From Setophaga petechia (taxonomy: Eukaryota; Chordata; Aves; Passeriformes; Parulidae), in NCBI GenBank assembly GCA_024362935.1, contig JANCRA010000014.1, forward strand, positions 9,007,258 through 9,071,257: DNA of 64,000 bases. The letters are read 5' to 3'. Position numbers and translations under genes: made by a program. Shown piece by piece: positions 25,861 through 37,042 of the stretch; position 1 is the first letter of the stretch; every line of letters starts with the position of its first letter. The notes beneath the pieces were generated by a model. That model searched no databases and was not told the DNA's origin. It saw nothing but the letters and a program-made list of their open reading frames with translations.

Positions 25861-27126
25861 TGGCTACATGGGTGTTGCTGGGTTATTGACCCATCCCCTT
25901 CCTCAGTCCTGTTTTAGAACATATTCTGTTGTGCTGGCAAGGTCTGTGCTGGCAATCACAGCAGAGCTGTCTCCTACACCCCACAGAGCAGACACCAGTG
26001 CTCATTTCCCCTGGCAGGCTGCAAAAAAGCATTGGATGCTCCATTTTTAAGGCAAAATACCAAAGCTTTGGCTAACAGAATAGTCCCATATGTTTCTGAG
26101 TGCACTGCCAAGAGAGGTTTTCGCAAAAACCTTTGGGGATGGGTTTTTGACAATGCAATGCTCTCATGTACCCATCCTCCTGAACTGCAGGCTGTCCCTG
26201 CCCAATCCTGTAGTGATTCACATGCCAACATCATAAAGAGTCCTCCCAATACCCTGTGCTTGGGTGGCAGCCTTGCCCAGTATCAACCACAAAATGCTCA
26301 GAAGAATGGGCAGAGCCCAACTCTGACAGAGGATTCGGTACAGCCAGGAGGCTGCATTTGGGGCTGTTCCCTACACAAACAAACAGGGATTGCCTTTAAT
26401 AGTCACTAAAACACAAGCACCGACACATCTTTACACTTTCTGTCAGGTAGGGAGGTGAGCTGGGGCTCAGCAGTCCCACCCTGGGCAAGCAGGCTGCCAG
26501 AAATACCATCCTGTGTTTCCCAACCCAGCACAAGGATGCTCATCTGTGCCCTGCACTGAGGGGTTCCTGGTGTAAATAAGGCTTGCAAGAGCTGAAGGCA
26601 CCCGTGCTTTCCACAAATACCTCTGTGAACACACCATGCCAGTGAAGCACTGCCCTCCCAGCAGGTATTTCCCAAAATATCTGCTCTTCCCTGACTAACA
26701 ACTCAGCAGGGATCAGCTTCACCCAAGGGCCATATGGTGTTGGTGGAGGGCAGTTAAACATCCCTAGAAAGTGTCCACCTTTAATTAAAAACAACCAATT
26801 TCCCAGCTCCCTGTAATAATATCACTCCTCCACCTCCATGTATGTGCTGCATTTCTCATCCAATGAGAGCAAGAGAAATGCAGTCCATGTCCAGCTGAGA
26901 TTTCTGCCCCAGCTGCAGTAGAGCTGTGCATGGAAGCAGCCTCCAAAGAGCCTTTGGCGGCTGCAGGGCTGCACTGATGCTCCGGCCCAAATCCAAGGAA
27001 GTCTCCTCAAATAGTTCATTTTCCTCAGGCTCCCTCTCACACTCCCCAGTCAATCCCAGTCACCCCCAGTCCCATTTTAGGCCACCACATTACCCACCTG
27101 TGAAAAATGCATCGCAAAAAAGGAAT
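25861..27126. other. Intergenic DNA left of the minisatellite
   Basis: No recognised gene or repeat. The last 30 bp (from about 27097) contain a decayed half-unit of the minisatellite (GCATCGCAAAAAAGGAATGCC). Confidence 0.6.
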
Positions 27127-30100
27127 GCCGTAAAGCGCGACTGTCGTAAAAGGTGCCGTAAAGCGTGACTGTCGTAAAAGCGGCCGTAAAGCGCGACTGT
27201 CGTAAAAAGTGCCGTAAAGCGCGACTGTCGTAAAAGATGCCGTAAAGCGCGACTGTCGTAAAACGGCCGTAAAGCGCGACTGTCGTAAAAGTGCCGTAAA
27301 GCGCGAATGTCGTAAAACGGCCGTAAAGCGCGACTGTCGTAAAAGGTGCCGTAAAGCGCGACTGTCGCAAAAACGGCCGTAAAGCGCGACTGTCGTAAAA
27401 GCGGCCGTAAAGCGCGACTGTCGTAAAAGCTGCCGTAAAGCGCGACTGTCGTAAAACGGCCGTAAAGCGCGACTGTCGTAAATGGTGCCGTAAAGCGCGA
27501 CTGTCGTAAAACGGCCGTAAAGCGCGACTGTCGTAAAAGGTGCCGTAAAGCGCGACTGCCGTAAAACGGCCGTAAAGCGCGACTGTCGTAAAAGCGGCCG
27601 TAAAGCGCGACTGTCGTAAAAGGTGCCGTGAAGCGCGACTGTCGTAAATACTGCCGTAAAGCGCGACTGTCGCAAAAACGGCCGTAAAGCGCGACTGTCG
27701 TAAAAACGGCCGTAAAGCGCGACTGTCGTAAAAGCGGCCGTAAAGCGCGACTGTCGCAAAAGCGGCCGTAAAGCGCGACTGTCGTAAAAAGTGCCGTAAA
27801 GCGCGACTGTCGTAAAAGCGGCCGTAAAGCGCGACTGTCGTAAAAACGGCCGTAAAGCGCGACTGTGGTAAAAGGTGCCGTAAAGCGCGACTGTCGTAAA
27901 AGCGGCCGTAAAGCGCGACTGTCGTAAAAGGTGCCGTAAAGCGCGACTGTCGTAAAAGCGGCCGTAAAGCGCGACTGTCGTAAAAGGTGCCGTAAAGCGC
28001 GACTGTCGTAAAAACGGCCGTAAAGCGCGACTGTCGTAAAAGGTGCCGTAAAGCGCGACTGTCATAAAAGCGGCCGTAAAGCGCGACAGTCGCAAAAACG
28101 GCCGTAAAGCGCGACTGTCGCAAAAGCGGCCGTAAAGCGCGACTGTCGCAAAAGCGGCCGTAAAGCGCGACTGTCGTAAAAGCGGCCGTAAAGCGCGACT
28201 GTCGTAAAAGGTGCCGTAAAGCGCGACTGTCGTAAAAGCGGCCGTAAAGCGCTACTGTCGTAAAACGGCCGTAAAGCGCGACTGTCGCAAAAGCGGCCGT
28301 AAAGCGCGACTGTCGTAAAAGGTGCCGTAAAGCGCGACTGTCGTAAAAGCGGCCGTAAAGCGCGACTGTCGTAAAAGGTGCCGTAAAGCGCGACTGTCGT
28401 AAAAGGTGCCGTGAAGCGCGACTGTCGTAAATACTGCCGTAAAGCGCGACTGTCGCAAAAACGGCCGTAAAGCGCGACTGTCGTAAAAGCGGCCGTAAAG
28501 CGCGACTGTCGTAAAACGGCCGTAAAGCACGACTGGAGTAAAAGGTGCCGTAAAGCGCGACTGTCGTAAAAACGGCCGTAAAGCGCGACTGTCGCAAAAA
28601 CGGCCGTAAAGCGCGACTGTCGTAAAAGGTGCCGTAAAGCGCGACTGTCGTAAAAGCTGCCGTAAAGCGCGACTGTCGCAAAAACGGCCGTAAAGCGCGA
28701 CTGTGGTAAAAGGTGCCGTAAAGCGCGACTGTCGCAAAAACGGCCGTAAAGCGCGACTGTCGTAAAAGGTGCCGTAAAGCGCGACTGTCGTAAAAGCGGC
28801 CGTAAAGCGCGACTGTCGTAAAAGCGGCCGTAAAGCGCGACTGTCGTAAAAGGTGCCGTAAAGCGCGACTGTCGCAAAAGCGGCCGTAAAGCGCGACTGT
28901 CGTAAAAAGTGCCGTAAAGCGCGACTGTCGTAAAAGGTGCCGTAAAGCGCGACTGTCGCAAAAAGGTGCCGTAAAGCGCGACTGTCGTAAAACGGCCGTA
29001 AAGCGCGACTGTCGTAAAAGCGGCCGTAAAACGCGACTGTCGTAAAAGCTGCCGTAAAGCGCGACTGTCGTAAAACGGCCGTAAAGCGCGACTGTCGCAA
29101 AAGCGGCCGTAAAGCGCGACTGTCGTAAAAGGTGCCGTAAAGCGCGACTGTCGTAAAAGCGGCCGTAAAGCGCGACTGTCGTAAAAGGTGCCGTAAAGCG
29201 CGACTGTCGTAAAACGGCCGTAAAGCACGACTGGAGTAAAAGGTGCCGTAAAGCGCGACTGTCGCAAAAACGGCCGTAAAGCGCGACTGTCGTAAAAGGT
29301 GCCGTAAAGCGCGACTGTCGTAAAAGGTGCCGTAAAGCGCGACTGTCGCAAAAACGGCCGTAAAGCGCGACTGTCGTAAAACGGCCGTAAAGCGCGACTG
29401 TCGTAAAAGGTGCCGTAAAGCGCGACTGTCGTAAAAGGTGCCGTAAAGCGCGACTGTCGTAAAAACGGCCGTAAAGCGCGACTGTCGTAAAAGCTGCCGT
29501 AAAGCGCGACTGTCGCAAAAACGGCCGTAAAGCGTGACTGTCGTAAAAGGTGCCGTAAAGCGCGACTGTCGTAAAAGCGGCCGTAAAGCGCGACTGTCGT
29601 AAAAGCGGCCGTAAAGCGCGACTGTCGCAAAAACGGCCGTAAAGCGCGACTGTCGTAAAAACGGCCGTAAAGCGCGACTGTCGCAAAAGCGGCCGTAAAG
29701 CGCGACTGTCGTAAAAAGTGCCGTAAAGCGCGACTGTCGTAAAACGGCCGTAAAGCGGGACTGTCGCAAAAAGGTGCCGTAAAGCGCGACTGTCGTAAAA
29801 CGGCCGTAAAGCGCGACTGTCGTAAAAGCGGCTGTAAAACGCGACTGTCGTAAAAGCTGCCGTAAAGCACGACTGTCGTAAAACGGCCGTAAAGCGCGAC
29901 TGTGGTAAAAGGTGCCGTAAAGCGCGACTGTCGTAAAACGGCCGTAAAGCGCGACTGTCGCAAAAACGGTCGTAAAGCGCGACTGTCGTAAAAGCTGCCG
30001 TAAAGCGCGGCTGTCGTAAAACGGCCGTAAAGCGCGACTGTCGTAAAAGCTGCCGTAAAGCGCGACTGTCGTAAAACGGCCGTAAAGCGCGACTGTCGTA

Positions 30101-30157
30101 AAAGGTGCCGTAAAACAGCACTGCTGTAAATGGAACCATATAGCGCGATTTGTGTCA
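27127..30157. repeat. CpG-dense 27-28 bp minisatellite array, about 3 kb
   Basis: About 109 tandem units (estimated from length) fill this interval. Each has a 25-nt near-constant part, GCCGTAAAGCGC followed by GACTGTCGTAAAA, then a 2-3 nt linker such as GGT, GCG, ACG, CG, AGT or GCT, so the period alternates between 27 and 28. Each unit has four to five CpGs, a GCGC palindrome and an odd palindrome CGAC-T-GTCG; units with a CG linker also create ACGGCCGT. Common variants are GTCGCAAAA for GTCGTAAAA. The right end decays from about 30105 to 30157. On the minus strand the unit has no stop codon in any frame, so long open frames appear (up to 1020 codons; peptides such as LRQSRFTA, TVALYG and YDSRALRP in the three frames). 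These come from the repeat and should not be annotated as genes. Confidence 0.97.
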
Positions 30158-31190
30158 AGAGACTTTTTGGACACAGAAGTACCTAAGCCTTTAATAGTAT
30201 GGAGCAGGTGGAGCAGGACCACATGGACCGTGGAGGAGGTCTCCGCTTGCAGGCCGCCGGTTGAAGTCTTTGCTGCAAGGGGGATGGTCGCAGGTGCCCG
30301 CAGCAGTTGCCCTGCCGGGCTCTGCTCTTGCCGCGAGTCTCGAACAGGACACCACCCCCCCGCCCCCGTCGGACCCCACGGCTCCGGCATCCTCATCTTG
30401 CTCAACCCTGCCGCCCTACCCCCGCCCCGCCCCCGTGGTTGCAACACCCATGTCCCCAGCTGCAGCCACCCCTCCGGACCTCGCAGGCCGTCCCACGGTT
30501 CCCGCTATCCCTGCCTTTGCCACCCTGTCGGTCCCTGCTGTCCCGGCCATTGCTGTTCCCGCCCCCTAATCCTGCCTCCACAAGCCCGGCCACCAGCGTT
30601 ACCGTGGCGCCGCCCCCTCCTGTCCCCAGCGCTTCCCGCGAGTGTGGCCAACCCCCCCCGCTCTCCCCATGAGTCCCCTTTGCAAGCGTCGCCGAGCCAG
30701 CGCCGCTGGTGGCCGAAGTTTCATCTGCGTCCGTCGCTGCTGCGGGAAGCCCTGCCCCCCACCCTGGCGCCCAAGCGCACACAGCAGACCCCGAGCTGCC
30801 CACGGGCTCTGCGGCACGGCAGACGCCCGTGGTCAATCCTGTCCCTGCCGCCGTTTATCCACAATCCTCTGGTCCCGGCACAACACCGCTTGCGCTTGGA
30901 CTGGGGCACCCCAGCCCCCGCCAAGCTCCCCCGAGCCGGCGGCGTGGCGCCTGCACCGGCGGCTGCAGCCTCTGCCATGCCTGCCACCGCTCCAGCGTAG
31001 CCTCCCCGTCAGCAGCCACCCCCACCGAGCCTACGAGCTCCCAGCTGCTGCACACTGTGCGCCAGCCGCCGAGCAGCCCACCCCTCGCCATGCTCCCCGC
31101 CCGCAGCAGCCGCCAGCTTCCGAGCTGCTGGATGGCTCAGATCCGCCGCCTCCTGCAACCACGGCCCAAACCCACGCGGCTGGCCGGCCC

Positions 31191-31683
31191 CCCCGCCCGC
31201 CGATGCCTGCCTGCCGGCCGGCCGGCCCCCGCCCACTGCCGATGTCTGCCGGCCGGCCCCCGCCCGCCACCGATGCCGGCCGGCCGGTCCGCCCGCCCGC
31301 CGCCGCCCATCGGCCGGCCCCCGCCCGCCCGCCGCCGCCGCCGCCGATGCCGGCCGGCCCCGCCCGCCCGCCCCGCCGCCGCCGATACCGGCCGGCCCGC
31401 CCGCCGCCGCCGCCGATGCCCGCGGGCCAGCCCGCCCGCCGCCGCCGATGCCGGCCGGCCCGCCCGCCCGCCGCCGCCGATGCTGGCCGGCCCGCCCGCC
31501 CGCGTGCCCGCCCGCCCGCCGCCGCCGATGCCCGCGGGCCCGCCCGCCGCCGCCGATGCCCGCGGGCCCGCCCGCCGCCGCCGATGCCCGCGGGCCCGCC
31601 CGCCGCCGCCGATGCCCGCGGGCCCGCCCGCCGCCGCCGATGCCCGCGGGCCCGCCCGCCGCCGCCGATGCCCGCGGGCCCGC

Positions 31684-31694
<11 letters not shown>
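31191..31694. repeat. GC-rich 28-bp tandem repeat (clean part 31527-31694)
   Basis: GATGCCCGCGGGCCCGCC begins at 31527, 31555, 31583, 31611, 31639 and 31667, an exact 28-bp period with six clean units. Degenerate GATGC(C/T)GGCCGG...CCCGCC units precede it from about 31191. The repeat contains CCCGCGGG and GGGCCC palindromes. Confidence 0.92.
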
Positions 31695-31728
<34 letters not shown>

Positions 31729-31729
31729 A
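31684..31729 (+). repeat. (CCG)n trinucleotide tract, about 15 units
   Basis: An uninterrupted CCG/GCC run of about 45 bp follows the last 28-bp unit; a shorter one of about seven units lies near 31784-31804. Confidence 0.9.
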
Positions 31730-31826
31730 TGCCTGCCGGCCGGCCGGCCGGCCAGCCCGCCCGCCCGCCCCGCCCGCCCGCCCGCCGCCGCCGCCGCCGC
31801 CGCCGATGCCGCCGGTGCCGGCCCGC

Positions 31827-31884
31827 CACGTGGGCCTTATGCAACCACAGCGCTGCTTCCGGGGTCAGCGGAGCGCCTGCGCAG
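31827..31884. promoter_or_regulatory. Promoter-like cluster: E-box, ETS and NRF1 motifs
   Basis: Within 58 bp at the right edge of the GC-rich block lie CACGTG (31827-31832), GCTTCCGGGG (ETS type, about 31854-31863) and GCGCCTGCGCA (NRF1 type, 31873-31883). These three are common together in CpG-island core promoters. No gene start is recognisable on either side, so the call rests on motifs only. Confidence 0.4.
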
Positions 31885-31910
31885 TTCTCCCCCCCCTGCT
31901 TTCGCCGCAG

Positions 31911-34900
31911 GAAATATTGGGGAGGGGAGGGCAGGGGAGGGGAGCCTTCAAACAGCTCTCAGCTTTTTCCAGCAGAGTTTTGATGTCCTGAATAAACATC
32001 TCAGAAACTTCAGAGAGAAACAAAGGTGGCCAAAACTTCTGGAAATCAAGATATTTTGTTTATCTTTGACTTTTCAGTCTGATTCTGCTGCCCCTGCCCA
32101 GAGCCAGCAGGGCAGTGCCACTGATGTGCCACTGTCAGTGTGCCAGCAGCCCTGAATCCCTGCTGGGAACGTTGATTTCCCCATGGAAATGCCCAAATCC
32201 CAAATGCCATCTGAGTCAGAAGCGCACTTTCAAGCCCTTGCTCCAAATCCTATTGGCCCCATTACTTGATTTTAGTTTGAAGAATATGAAAAAAAAACCT
32301 AAATAAGGATTCTGGGTTCAGACAGCAACTGTTTGAATAGAGAGAACATGAAATTGCTTGGAAAATTTTCTTAACTCTTAGGTCTTTGCCTCTGCTCAGT
32401 GAACTTTACTCTTGTGATTCAAAGTGTCATTAGACTGCCATTATCATTACAGCTGAATACTTCCTCATAACTGAAGAATGATTTAGGAACTAAGCAGCCT
32501 GACATGGTGGCATATTTTATCCTAACTTCCAAACTTGCAAATGTGCTCCACGGACTCCTTTTCCAAGAAACTAGGCAAAAAAATGAGAGCAAAAATATTT
32601 AAAGAGAAATTAATCCACTGGAAAAAGCATTAAAATACACTGAAAGTAAATGTAATTGTTTTTAAACCCAGTGTTTTCGTAAGATAAATTCAGCATTGGA
32701 CAGGCTCTTTAAAAATCAATTTGCACTCGCTTCCTCCATAAAGATTTATCCCAGAGAAAAAAAATTCCATTAGTATTAAAGTGCTTAAAAACTTGGCAGA
32801 CTATCTCCAAAGGCATCAATTTCTACTGCTAATTAACACTAATTATTCACTCAGCAGTTGTAAGCAGATGAGAGATTTGTCTCTCTCCGTTCTGTGTATT
32901 TGTTCCAAGAGATTTTCACATTCAGGCATCACAATGGTGTGGACTTGGAGATCTGAACTTTCCTCTTCTGCTGCCAGGAGAGGAGCAAGAATTTCTGGTG
33001 TAAAATAAAGGGGAGATGTTGAGAGACAACATGGTGTCCCATCCTGAGCATGGCATGAAAGGTTTGTCTCTCCTGTTTCTCTGTGGTACAGACTCAACCT
33101 CACACGTTCTCTCAGTGTCCATGTGGGGTCAGTTTAGCATTTTCTGCTTGCTCAGGCTGGAAGGTCCAACCAGGCTTTTAAGCAGCTCTGCAGAATTTCT
33201 TCCAGGAGCTGTAGGAGATTCTGGATTTGGGATCTGCAGGTTCCTGGCTGGATTTTGTGAGAAAAGATGAAGAATGGGCCCTGAACAGTCCTGGGCTGTG
33301 TTTGTGTGGGTGCATCCTCAGCAGATGGGTGTCAGATGAGTCTGGGCTCCCAAACAGCCCCTAAATTGGCCTGTTTGAAACAAATCATGTTGACAAACAC
33401 TCACAGATGGATGTAATGATGATTTCACCAACCACAGGAATGGCAGCAGCAGGAACCCACCTGAGATACAGGTGAGATACACCTGAGATACACCTGGGAT
33501 ACACCTGGGTTACACCTGAGGAATTATATTTCTGTGTTGAAAATGTTCACTATTAGCTCTTTCACCAAGAAGGGGCCACTGGGACCTTCCATCCTCACAG
33601 AGAATGTGGGGATCAGCCATTCAGCCCCTGAGAGAATGAACATTTTATCCTGTGCATTTCTGCCTCCCTCCCCAGGGCAGTGCTCACAGGCTGTTAGAAC
33701 CACACACAAAGGGTGGCTCATCTCTGATGATGCTCCACCAGAGCCAGACTTTATGGTTTTAGCTGTGGGATTGCTTTTAAATTCCCACAGTTTTCCTGAC
33801 CTAACACTGGGAAAGTGTCACATGCTCCACTTGCAAATGGGGATCTGCTCCAGCAGAGCTGCATCAATTCCTCTGCAATGAGCCTTTTCCCAGTGGGACA
33901 GAGGGGTATCCACTACATTGTTTAAAGGAAGAGGAAATTTTTGGTGGAAATGGACGTAACAGAGCACAAGGAAGGTCACAGGGAAGCCTGGGAATGGGCG
34001 ATTCTACCTCCCTTTGATTTCTTTCCCTTTGTTTCAGGGTGAGAACAACTCACTTGGCCAGCTCTCATCCAGTTCCTCTGTTATGTCATATCCAGATTAC
34101 TCATGGATGAGGTATTTGGAGTGTTACATCAGACAGATAATATTTGTTTATATAACTCGATTTTTTTCTCAGACTCTTGCTTCTCCAGCTCCCTGAAAAA
34201 CATTTAAATTAATATTTAGATTTTCAAGAATAAGAAATTATATCAGCCTCAGTATGACAGTCACCTTCACTATAAATCAGTACAAGTGGTTGCTGCAGAG
34301 CCCCACAACAGAGCCTGGGAACCTCTTTTGTTTCTTATAAACATCTGTACATCAAACCTAGAATTATGCAGAGGAAGAAACCACTTCTGGTGCAACACAG
34401 TTCTGAAATTTCTCCCAGCCTTGAGATGGAGCATTAGCCCAAAAGGGGACCAGAAATCCACCCTAAGATGCCAAAGGTTACAGTGTTCACTGCAATGCCT
34501 GAGGCTCTGCTCTAAGTCCCTGATCAAATGCTGCCTTCTGCCTCTGCTTTCAGTGAAACTTTTCCAAAGGTCTTGCTTTCCCCTCCAAGTAAAACAGAAG
34601 AAGGATTTTAAAGATTTTCAGAGGAGAAAACCTCCTGACTATTACATGCTTGATCAGGTCAATGTATTGCAGAGGTTGCCTCTTGCATGCATTAATGTGC
34701 TGCCCCAAGCCACCCCAGTTATACTCCAGCCCCCAAAACCAATGCCAGTTATTCACCCTCCTGAGAAATTTCTTGCTCAAGTTTCGTGAAGGTGCACTAT
34801 GGGGCATGAAGGATGTTTTTGCAAGTAGGGTACTTCAGGCAGTGTCCATCACCTGTAATTCATTCACATGAAATGCCACCCTTCCCTCTCACTGCTCGTG

Positions 34901-36556
34901 TGTCTTACTGTTCATTATTGCTGTAATTTCCTGGGCAGAGATCCTGTGACAAGAGCAGCATTTACAGGAAAGCTGCTCCAGCAACTTCAAAGGGAGTTTG
35001 GCAAACACATGCTGGAAAGGGCTCAGGGAAATCTTCAATTGCAACATCTGAGCTTGAAACCATGCTCTCATCCCAGAGCCCAGGACTGGCTCTGCCCTCC
35101 TGGCTGTGCTGACACCATCCTTCCCAACCAGGAAAGCTGCTGAGCAGTGGTTTCCCCGTGTATCCAGTTTCCCTTTCCTTGGATTTTCTACTTGCAGAGT
35201 CAGAGCCTGCCAAGGCAGGCCCCCACACCTGCCCTGTGCCCTGTGAGGGCTGCCAGCTCAGGCAGGGCTGTCACTCTCCCCCTCCCTGTGGGATGTCCCA
35301 CAGCTTGTCCCACCCTCAGAGCTGTGCAGCAGCACCAGCTGTGAAATCCCTCCAGCCCCGAGCCTCACACGTCAGCATCTGCCAGTGCTGCTGCTTTTCC
35401 CAGGCTGTGGTTTGATAACACAGCAAATCCACCCCTGGCATCCCAGCAACCAGATCAGAGGGAAAAAAAAGGAAAACAAAAAAAAAAAGGAAAACTCAGC
35501 GGCACAGCATGAGGGATTCACATGGCATAAACTTGCCAGCAATTCAGATTTGCTTAGAAACAACACTGCTCCATTAACTTTGTGCATCTTGTCCATCTTT
35601 TTTGCCACCACTGCAGCTGGGCAAGACAGAGATCTCATCCTTCTCTGTGTCACCATGTTCATCACACTCTGTGTGTGTGTTTCTGTTCCCAGCTGCACAA
35701 GGCCTGGCAGGCCCTGTGTCCCTGGATTCCCAAGCAGGATACCTGCATGAGGGATGGGATGAACCTGGCATGGCCCAGGGTGCTCCCAGGGCACTGCAGC
35801 CACGGGGGCATCTGCACTCAGCATCCCATCACTTTGTCACTTGCTTGGTTTTACTAGACCTTAATGTTTAAAATGAAAAGTCCATTTATTACCCCAGGAA
35901 AATACCAAAGATTTTTTTTTCTGGCATAGAAATTCCCTGTCTTTTTCAATAGAAAGATCTATTGGTTGGTTTATTAGCTTTGAAAGCTCCCTGTGCCTCT
36001 GAGACCTCTGCTGACTCTGAGTTACCGTAATGCTGGATAACTTGGGAATTAATGCCAAGTTGTAAATGAGGTTTGCTCCACTGGGCTGGCTCTCGAAAAG
36101 AATGAATGTTTTAGATCTAAAACTGCCTGTGGTCTCCTAAAAAAACCCCACAGCTCTCCTGATTTTCTATTTATTTGCCATTATAGTAATGATTCCATCC
36201 TGCCCTTTGCTTGTCCTCTGGTTAAAGTTTGCCTCTCTGGCAAAAGCCTCAGTGGGTTACAAAAGCACAACTCAGATTTGGAAATTTACCCAATACAAAA
36301 TCCCCAAATCCTCTCTTTGTCATCAGCAGGAACTTTCCTTGCCCACAACCCCTGGTGAGCTTCACTCCCAGTCTGGGTCAGCAGCTGTGTCCCAGAGCAG
36401 AGCCCCTGGGCTGGGCTGGCTCCAAGGCTGGGCTGGCCCTGCTCTAAGGCTGTGCCCAGCCCACTGTACCCTGCAGGAATTCAGCACATCCCTCTGGCTG
36501 TCCTGGATTGCCAGAACCCCTGCCAGGGGGCTCAGAGACCCTGGCACAGAGCCCAA
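31911..36556. other. Intergenic DNA right of the GC-rich block
   Basis: Ordinary AT/GC-mixed non-coding DNA. No recognised gene. Contains the 11-bp E-box repeat at 33.46 kb and an A-rich tract near 35.46-35.49 kb. Confidence 0.65.
33458..33523. repeat. 11-bp tandem repeat of E-boxes (six units)
   Basis: CACCTG at 33458, 33480, 33491, 33502 and 33513, and its reverse complement CAGGTG at 33469, each followed by GAGATA or a near variant. The spacing is exactly 11 bp throughout. Confidence 0.95.
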
Positions 36557-36562
36557 AACACC

Positions 36563-37042
36563 TGTGGGTTTGATTATGACCCGTGGAGCAAGTTACCAAC
36601 CTTATATGAAGATCTGCAAGCCACAACAGTTTAAGTAGAATGATGGTGAAAAAGTAGATTTTGGGGTTTTTAGAATGAGGGTTCAGGGGGCAAGATGGAG
36701 GGATCTGGGCATGTCCAGCCTTTCTCCTTCTTCTTCTTGGCCTCCATCTTCTGCTGTGATGGTGGCACTTTTGGATTGGTTTAGAGCAGAAGCTCACTGT
36801 CTGACATAGGTGATAGGTATTGGAAAGTAATTGTAAACATTGTATAGGCAGTTTTTAGTATAAAAAGGTAACACCACCCCAGGGGCAGGCAGAGTGCCTC
36901 TGACTGTCCTGCTAAATGGACCTTGGCAGGACAGGAGAAAGAATTTTATTGATAAGATACAATAAACAACCTTGAGAATGAGAATAGAAGAGTTCTGACT
37001 CCTTCTTGACCGCTGGGCTGGGAAAAGAGACTTTCTGACACA
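36563..37042 (+). mobile_element. Solo LTR of an endogenous retrovirus, plus orientation
   Basis: The sequence starts TGTGGGTTTGATTATGACC. It has a TATA box TATAAAAA at 36859-36866 and AATAAA at 36961-36966, 102 bp apart, and ends near CTTTCTGACACA. The order U3 - TATA - poly(A) signal and several phrases (GCTCACTGTCTGACATAGG, CAGAGTGCCTC, AATAAACAACCTTGAGA) match a passerine LTR type as I recall it. I saw no retroviral gene sequence around it and no second LTR of the same type, so it is a solo LTR. A target duplication was not evident, so the edges are uncertain by several bases. Confidence 0.75.

Larger units (their letters stand above)
30158..31910. promoter_or_regulatory. Extremely GC-rich block / CpG island with no associated gene
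   Basis: From about 30.23 kb, and most strongly from 31.15 to 31.85 kb, the sequence is dominated by C, G and CpG. Frames of several hundred codons on both strands are Pro/Ala/Arg or Gly/Arg low-complexity and reflect composition. Subparts are the 28-bp repeat, a (CCG)n tract and a motif cluster at 31.83-31.88 kb. I see no coding exon with recognisable homology. It could be the promoter of an unannotated transcript or simply a GC-rich repeat block. Confidence 0.6.

Noticed and set aside
27077..30139. 1020-codon open frame on the minus strand, and companions of 698, 731 and 352 codons
   Set aside because: They are products of a tandem repeat without stop codons in any frame; all three frames are equally open and there is no domain, splice structure or codon bias.
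27127..30157. CRISPR-like array interpretation of the repeat block
   Set aside because: The units are directly adjacent with 2-3 nt linkers and no unique spacers, and the window is vertebrate DNA.
30642..31991. Pro/Arg/Ala-rich frames of 424-449 codons on the + strand and Gly-rich frames on the minus strand
   Set aside because: Composition artefact of CCG-rich repeats; open in several frames and on both strands, with no recognisable domain.
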